Part shown: piece by piece, positions 58,701 through 64,000 of the stretch
How the letters are laid out: each line of letters opens with the position of its first letter
Numbering within the stretch: the stretch's first letter is position 1
Assembly (NCBI GenBank): GCA_019828565.1
Contig: JAHDYR010000012.1
Span: 868,001-932,000 of the forward strand
From: Carpediemonas membranifera
Lineage: Eukaryota > Fornicata
Length of the DNA: 64,000 nucleotides
Reading direction: 5' to 3'
Made by a program: the position numbers and the translations under genes
The notes under the pieces: generated by a model
The model's input: only the letters and a program-made list of their open reading frames with translations
What the model was told of the DNA's origin: nothing
Databases searched by the model: none

Positions 58701-59684
58701 ATGGTCGACATGTGCTCACGGTGGACCGAGCTGGTTGCCGTCTCCGGGACCACAGCCGAAGCAGCAGCTGACGCATTCGTCAACAACTGGGTACTGCGCT
58801 TCGGGTGCCCAGAGGTGTTACAGTCCGATGGAGGGCCAGAGTTTAACAACAAGCTATTCCAACGGTTGTCCAAGGAGTTGGGCTTTGATACGCACATCAC
58901 TACGGCCCACCATCCACAGTCAAACGGGATGGTGGAGCGAGCCAACAAGGAGGTGTTACGCATCTTGAAGGCACGCAAGTTCCACATAAGAGACTCTAAC
59001 TGGATACATCACCTGCCTGTCGCGAGCTTTATCATCAACGCCACGCCGCGAGTCCCAACCCGCCTATCACCGGCTGAGATCGTCCTGGGATATAACCTCA
59101 CCGTGCCTAGCTCAATATACGTTACCAAGCAAGCGTCAGCGAGCGCCAAGCAGTCACACCGGGCAGCCGCCGACGCGGCAATTCAGCTGGCGAAGGCTCG
59201 CATCCAAGCGATGAAGGAGGACGCGTGGTCGAAGGCCGTCTCGTCGCGTACGGAGATCCTGAGTCGTTACGTCTTGGTCAAGTACCCCTCTCGCCCACCT
59301 GACAAACTATCACCAGGGTGGAGAGGCCCGATGAGGCGCGTTAAGAGCATCAAGCAATCAGGCGTCTCCGTGGCATATGAAGTCCAAGACATGGCAGAGT
59401 CACCCACGAATGGTAAGACCATCAAGGTCGATGCCGCACGAGTGCGAAGGTTCAACCCCGGTACACTAACTGACGACCAGATCCAGCAACTCGCTGCAAC
59501 TAGCAGGGACGAGTGGTTGGTCGACCGCATTTCAGCAGCACGCGGGTCAGGTACCATGTCGCAGAAGAAGTACCTCGTGCACTGGGCCGGATTTGAGGAC
59601 GAAGAAGCCACGTGGGAACCATATAAGAACGTTAAGGACTGCGCAGCTCTCGACATCTTCCTGGCGAACAATACAGACGGATAG
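55754..59684 (+). pseudogene. gag-pol: Gypsy G gag-pol with three small frame breaks
   Basis: ATG 55754. Gag; two zinc knuckles (CWNCGGKHAWHKC at 255 and CSICKKTGHLERYC at 274); protease DSGAN at 326; RT start. Frame breaks lie near 57418 (CCCC), 57820 (C-run) and 58485. They divide RT, the RT/RNase H linker and the integrase zinc finger. RT has YIDDI (nt about 57640), RNase H TDASG (58080), integrase CPTC, DTMG, SDGG and VERA, and a final chromodomain (EWLVDRIS...VHWAGFE...TWEP). Two of the breaks are in homopolymers, so they could be read errors in a young element. Confidence 0.88.
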
Positions 59685-59746
59685 CCCTTGTACATAGCCG
59701 TGTAAATAACGGACTATCAAGACGCTAACCAAGATCATCAGAACAT

Positions 59747-60986
59747 TTACTCGTCACCGGCAGACTCCTCGTCACTGGTCACCACTTCTTCCAACTCTAC
59801 CTGCAGGGACTCAGGCAGAACGTCCCAGAGCTCGGAATGAGCCCTGAGGTACTGGTTGACCACAGCCACGCGGACAAGGTCTGCGTTAACCGGCGTCAGA
59901 CTTGCTTCAGGGAACCCGTCGTAGGCGACAAGGAGCAAGAAGGAGCCAGCGCGACCACGGTAGGCCTGCTCAACGAACAGCCACCAGTGACCACGCACAG
60001 CCAGCACGCGATAATACCGGTCGCGCTCGTAGACCTGAAAGCGGGTCATATCCTGTGTAAGACGAAGAAACCGGGGTACCTACCGGGGGGAGGCTGAGGG
60101 TCGGCAGCTCCTCGGCGCAGGCAAGGGCGTAGCAGTCATTGGCAAATCGATACAGGCACTGCCGGCCCTGCAGCACCCGGCTCCAGATCGCGTGCTGTAG
60201 CACTGCATAATACGGAACATGATGCGTAAGAAGATAGAGCCGGCGGACGTGGCTACGTGCCGTGTCGACCCCAACGGCAAGAAGGCGTGCCGCCTCATCC
60301 AGGACCTCCCGGCGGATATCGCCGGCACGGCGACCGTTGAATACCTGGTTCATGATCTCCCGGTCGCTGACACCGGAGCCAAGATCGAAGTACTTGCGGA
60401 AGCCGACAAGCAGATAGTAGTCATCGACTGCCCCAGACAGAGCGATGACGCCACCGTCGAGGCGCTGAACGGAGGTCAGCGATGCCTGGTTAAGCGCACC
60501 GCTCATCAACACATCGAGGAACGGCTGCACTGACAGCTCTAGATGCGATGAGAATGTCGATAACGTCGCCGTGACCGTCGAGATGACGTGATCGAGCTCA
60601 CCCCGCAGCCGTGTGGCGCGATCAATGCGGGGAGGCTCGAACACCACGTCCGCGCCCGTGACTGCCGGCGGGAGAACTCGATCACGGACGCCGATACGGC
60701 GCTTGCCTCTAGCACGGCGAGACGGACGCGAATCGCCGACGACGGTTGCCGGAACCACGCTGGAATCGGGCTGGCGCTCCTGATCGTTGACTGTTGAGCC
60801 CGTAGCGGTTGTTGAAGCATCAATAGAGGACTGATTAGTCGTGTTGTCGGAGTTGGCGGTAGATCCAACGCGTCGACGAGCACGCTTGCGAATAACGTGG
60901 CGGAAGACGCGATTGAGGGCGGCAATGTCATCGTCATCGCTTAGTTCCTCGATTATAGCCTTCATTGCGGCGGTATAATTCTCCAT
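59747..60986 (-). CDS. Unrecognised antisense gene inside gypsy G (two frames)
   Basis: Opposite strand to pol. From ATG 60986 about 300 residues are read: an acidic start, an Arg-rich patch (RKRARRR), a Ser/Thr-rich linker, a second basic patch (RRARGKRR), then a long mixed helical domain with aromatic residues (YYLLVGFRKYF, RLYLLTHHVPYYAV). Near 60090, at a run of six C, the frame appears to shift. About 110 more residues with FQVYERDRYYRVL and GHWWLFVEQAYRG continue to an acidic end at 59747. I recognise no family. Length, composition and a tidy end 60 bases past pol suggest a real cargo gene of about 430 residues. Confidence 0.6.
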
Positions 60987-60997
60987 ATCCTCAAACG

Positions 60998-61023
60998 GCT
61001 GCTTTGAAATCCTTCAAAGCAGC
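60998..61023. promoter_or_regulatory. 11-bp perfect hairpin upstream of the antisense gene
   Basis: Arms GCTGCTTTGAA and TTCAAAGCAGC with a 4-base loop, starting 12 bases upstream of the antisense ATG. It would fold in the leader of that transcript or act as a symmetric binding site. The remaining 61024-61794 has no gene I can support. Confidence 0.5.
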
Positions 61024-61794
61024 ATTTACATGCATTGACGTAATTATCGTACTTTATGGGAACTACTGCAACCTAGCTGACTAACCCGCAGACCATAGCA
61101 GCCATGATCATGACCGGAGCCTGGGCGCAGGAGGTCGATTCGATGACGCTCATGAAGCCTTGAGGAGAATCGTGAAGATACTCCTCAATATCCCACAAAC
61201 AGTGCAGCAACGAAGGCTTTTACTAAGTATTGATGTTGTTATTCATGAAGGACACACGTAGCGCAGAGCAGCACCTTCATTCGGCACCGAAAAGAAAAAA
61301 CGTCGAGAACTCGCCAACGAAGCGTCGTTGAGGGCTGAAAACCCCATTTTTGACAACTATACGCTGGCTAGCGCTTTGCATACCGCGTATAGTGAAACTT
61401 TCGAAACCGCGGTTCATTGTGCCATAAAATGCACAGCCGAACCAAACCGCCACAATCACGGCCGTATTCCGGCCGTGGAGGGGCAGGGACATGTAAGATA
61501 CCCTATACCTAACTTAGCGCGCGCGTTTATACAGTGGTACCACAAGATTTTTTATAGATACAGATTCGAATAATAGTATCAACCATATCTTTACATAATA
61601 CTGGCTAAGATCGTAGATCAAGGCCTGAAGGGCAGACATAGCCTACTCTACCGCCAATAGAGTAGACTGTTTCGATCGTACTTGGTGGCTCTCGTACGTT
61701 CGAAGCGGTTGTCACTTCACTAATCCTCATCGGCTATTGCCGACCATATATATGCGTTGCTTGAGGTCGTGCCTTACGGGCACTGGAGGGGCAG

Positions 61795-61918
61795 TGCAGT
61801 GGGTCTTACCCAATGTTACATAGGATTACCATTTCATAGATTTATATAGTATTGACCATATTCACCACATCATGGGTTTTCTAATATTAAACAATCTTTC
61901 CCTAGCCATAAGGCTACA
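61795..61918 (+). repeat. 3' LTR of gypsy G
   Basis: 124 bp, one base different from the 5' LTR (A for T in the TTTTCTTATATT segment). CCTC follows, then Helitron Rep coding sequence. Confidence 0.9.
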
Positions 61919-62987
61919 CCTCTGCTGCCAGCTCGTCGTACCGCTCGACAGTGATGCGCTTGAGTTCGTACCACTGGTAGAACTGGACGATCGTGAGTTT
62001 GTCCAGACTCTCTGGGCGCAGGAAGTACATCTCGATCGGGCCGAGCCGGGCTGCCCAGAAGCCATGGAAAGGAGAGTACAGTCGCTGTTGCGGCAGCTGG
62101 TCGATTGGGACGTGCTTGTAGCCCATGCTGGATGAGTAAGTGCGGTATCCAAGCAGTCTCCATGCCATGGTGTAGACGGAGATGACACGCATGGTTGCGA
62201 ACGTGCTGTAGGCCTTGTCAGCCTTGTTGTCGGTGACGTCGATCTCGGTCTCGGCGTCAGTTTTCAGCATGTACTTGACGATGTAGTCGATGCCCTCTGC
62301 GTTGAAGATGGGTCGGACGTGCATCTGGCCGTGGGTGAACTTCAGAAGATGCGGGCAGTACTCCACGACGTTGCGGTCAGCCTCCTCGCGGCAGTAGAGC
62401 CACTGGCGGTCTTTGGATGAGTAGCGGGCAGTATCGTTGACCGGCTTTGGGTAGCCCTCTGTGCATGTGCCGTCTGCGGCCTCGCATGATGAGTTGTGGG
62501 TGTGCAGTTGATACCGGGCAGCGTCTTCGGTGAGCTGGACGCCGATAAATGTGTTGATCAGCTCGGCGAACGCTGGGGAGAACTCTCTGCGGTCAAGCTC
62601 ATCGCCAATGTCGGGCACGCCTTCAGTCTCGCACCAGAGAGCCACGTGGTAGTGGGGGAGGCCGAGCTGCTCTTGCTCCTCCATGCGCTTGAATATGTGT
62701 CGAGCAGAGGGGATGGCGGCCATGAGCAGAAGCGTGATGTGCTCGAAGTATGCGTGAGCAATGCGCGTTTCGTCCACGGGTTTGTCTCCAAAGCTGTAGT
62801 GGCCGGTGTCGACGTTCAGCTCACGATACAGGCGGCGGATCTCGCTGGTGATGTACGCCGGGTCGACAGTGAATGTGAAGAAGAGGTGTGGAGCTCCTAT
62901 CGTCATGACAATAGCGTGGAGGTGACGCTTGACGTTGTTCCAGTACGATGGGGTTCCGACCTGACCGGGTGCAGTGACGAGCTGCAT
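61919..62987 (-). CDS. Helitron Rep (HUH endonuclease) part of Ha, N-terminus short
   Basis: About 355 codons from ATG 62987, with an in-frame stop four codons upstream. Motifs: FFTFTVDP near 35 (Rep motif 1), GLPHYHVALW near 107 (the HUH metal site), and DYIVKYMLK near 232 with the two tyrosines expected of a Y2 HUH nuclease. This protein nicks and joins single strands in rolling-circle transposition. Helitron Rep proteins normally have a long N-terminal region before motif 1, which is missing. The C-terminal end is cut by gypsy G but continues in frame at 55609. Confidence 0.88.
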
Positions 62988-63053
62988 GTCATACTGTTAA
63001 AAACGGGGTTTCGATGCCTGAGGAAATCATGAGGAAGTCCGTTTTCACGAAAA

Positions 63054-63098
63054 AAAATGGTGAAAACATTAGATTCAGTGAAATCTTTTCACCATTTT
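63054..63098. terminator. AT-rich 13-bp perfect inverted repeat
   Basis: Arms AAAATGGTGAAAA and TTTTCACCATTTT with a 19-base spacer, about 100 bases past the end of the possible minus-strand gene at 63199. Similar in style to the AT-rich hairpin at 6394-6474. Confidence 0.45.
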
Positions 63099-63198
63099 CA
63101 CAAGGCGCAAGAAAACGAAAGAGATGGCACTGAACACCCCTGGATGTACAGGACATCACTATACATGCTTTCCATGCATCTGTGAGCTTCTGCATTTT

Positions 63199-63695
63199 TC
63201 ACACATTTTCACGAAATGCTTCTCTGCACTGAGACCACTGTTCGCCAAGAGAATCACTGATGTTGTCGATAAATGCTATCCATAAGGTATTCCTGTCTTT
63301 ATTTCCGCTGCTGCTTCCCTCGTAGCGACGCGCAGGTGGCAAATAATGCACTTTAAGACTGAAAATTTGCCAGCTACCTGCGCATGGTGTTTGAGCTTGA
63401 TTGAAAGGCACGGAACAATACAGGGCTACTCTGCAGGTAACAGTAAGCAAAGCTTGAGCGACTTTGGGCCTCGAATGTGGTTGTATCTCATCAATGTTTA
63501 TGACCCACCCTCGCATCATCCTGATCAGAACTTCACGCTTACTCACATGCTCAAATACTATCCATATGTCCTCCCTGTCACCGATGTAGTCGTTGTCGAC
63601 CGTGTCTCAGCCTGGATACTCCTCCTGTCGACCGCACTGTCGTCTCCAACGTCTGTTAGGTCGACCCTGGTGTCCAACTCAGTTATATTAGTCAT
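63199..63695 (-). pseudogene. Possible unrecognised gene with a frame break
   Basis: An ATG at 63695 opens an acidic, Asp/Thr-rich frame of about 45 codons. A second frame from about 63610 to the stop at 63199 encodes a folded-looking stretch with EDIWIVFEHVSKREVL and GWVINIDEIQP. Joining them would need one indel. No family is recognised. A competing plus-strand frame (63346-63699) is less convincing in composition. Confidence 0.3.
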
Positions 63696-64000
63696 CTAAT
63701 GCAGGCTAAATTCTTTTATACATGACCACGGAGTTGTTCAATGCGACTTCAAGTCTCACAATTTTCTTTTCCGCTCTGAACAGAATGTATAGGTGACTGA
63801 ATATGGCTCAGCGATGGCTAGAATCACAACTAATTGTCCTCTCTGACTCTTTGAAAGCTATTCGAGTGTGTCAGATCATTCTAATCTTTCCAGTCGCGCC
63901 ATAATGTTAAACGGGAAGCCAAATCTCGCGATTGAATACGCATAGTCGACGCAGAGAAGCATTAAATAGCCAAGAACGTCTTATTGAACATGAGAGTATT

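Larger units (their letters stand above)
55610..61918 (+). mobile_element. Ty3/gypsy element G with an extra antisense gene
   Basis: LTRs of 124 bp (TGCAGTGGG...GGCTACA) at 55610-55733 and 61795-61918 differ at one base. The 4-bp target repeat CCTC is at 55606-55609 and 61919-61922. A purine run GGAGGGGCAG precedes the 3' LTR and a palindrome follows the 5' LTR. Between pol and the 3' LTR lie about 2.1 kb, which include a minus-strand gene not found in the other gypsy families here. Confidence 0.93.
50174..62987 (-). mobile_element. Helitron copy Ha, interrupted by gypsy G
   Basis: Minus-strand Helitron: Rep (62987-61919), helicase (55609-53383), OTU (53317-51571) and 3' region (51570-50174). 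Gypsy G splits Rep from helicase; the reading frame matches across the two sides of the CCTC target repeat. The Rep part starts abruptly, without the usual long N-terminal region, so the true 5' end is lost or lies close to 62990. Confidence 0.85.
62988..64000. other. Unassigned right end of the window
   Basis: Less GC-rich than the Helitron next to it and without similarity to the other repeats here. It may be flanking DNA or the leader of Ha. A 13-bp inverted repeat and one possible broken gene are listed separately. From 63700 to 64000 I see nothing. Confidence 0.4.

Noticed and set aside
61328-61573. 81-codon plus-strand frame upstream of the 3' LTR of G
   Set aside because: Short, no motif, overlaps an equally weak minus-strand frame. 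Treated as 3' untranslated sequence.
63346-63699. 117-codon plus-strand frame near the right end
   Set aside because: Has an ATG but overlaps a minus-strand frame with a more protein-like composition. Neither is strong, and I kept only the minus-strand candidate at low confidence.

Overview
The window looks like a piece of a microbial eukaryote genome. It holds chromodomain-type Ty3/gypsy LTR retrotransposons, tyrosine-recombinase (DIRS/PAT-like) retrotransposons and Helitron-like rolling-circle elements, and I see no ribosomal RNA gene, genuine tRNA gene, bacterial operon or recognisable host housekeeping gene. The host cannot be named from this sequence. Almost every base belongs either to nested mobile elements or to a compact, intronless, virus-like gene block at the left.

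Layout. (1) 1-4646: the 3' tail of one Ty3/gypsy element (plus strand), then element A (minus strand, gag-pol 4617-578). (2) 4883-13166: a gene-dense block of mostly unrecognised genes on alternating strands with very short gaps, including a PHD-finger protein, a protein with a caspase/CHAT-like His...Cys signature and a SET-domain protein. About 2.75 kb of it exists as a near-identical inverted repeat (6817-9572 and 10413-13166) around an 840-bp centre. (3) 13168-31748: a Helitron 3' region and truncated OTU gene (H0), split by a tandem pair of DIRS/PAT-like elements (13791-30130). The second DIRS copy is itself split by gypsy E (18854-23283, target repeat ACTG) and gypsy F (23916-28432, target repeat CAAG, intact 1432-residue gag-pol, identical LTRs). 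(4) 31749-43755: a head-to-tail array of three full gypsy D units plus the start of a fourth, sharing short LTRs. (5) 43756-62987: Helitron copies stacked inside one another, all on the minus strand: Hc (OTU fragment) hit by Hb (45253-50173), hit by Ha (50174 to about 62987), hit by gypsy G (55610-61918, target repeat CCTC). G carries an unrecognised gene on the strand opposite to its pol. (6) 62988-64000: unrecognised sequence with one possible broken gene and a 13-bp inverted repeat.

How the parts work together. Ty3/gypsy products would copy RNA into DNA and integrate it, with chromodomains probably steering to chromatin marks. DIRS products copy RNA and integrate a circle by tyrosine recombination, which explains the A-B-A-B split repeats and tandem copies. 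Helitron Rep/helicase plus an OTU protease would move by rolling-circle replication. Order of events by nesting: virus-like block, then Helitron, then DIRS and gypsy D, then gypsy E and F on the left; Hc, Hb, Ha, then G on the right.

The most novel signals are: a 10-13 bp palindrome exactly abutting the 5' LTR in all five gypsy families, where a tRNA primer site would be expected; the antisense gene in G; and the inverted virus-like gene cluster. Caveat: many frame breaks are single-base differences in homopolymers, and large inverted or tandem duplications are classic assembly risks, so read-level checks matter.
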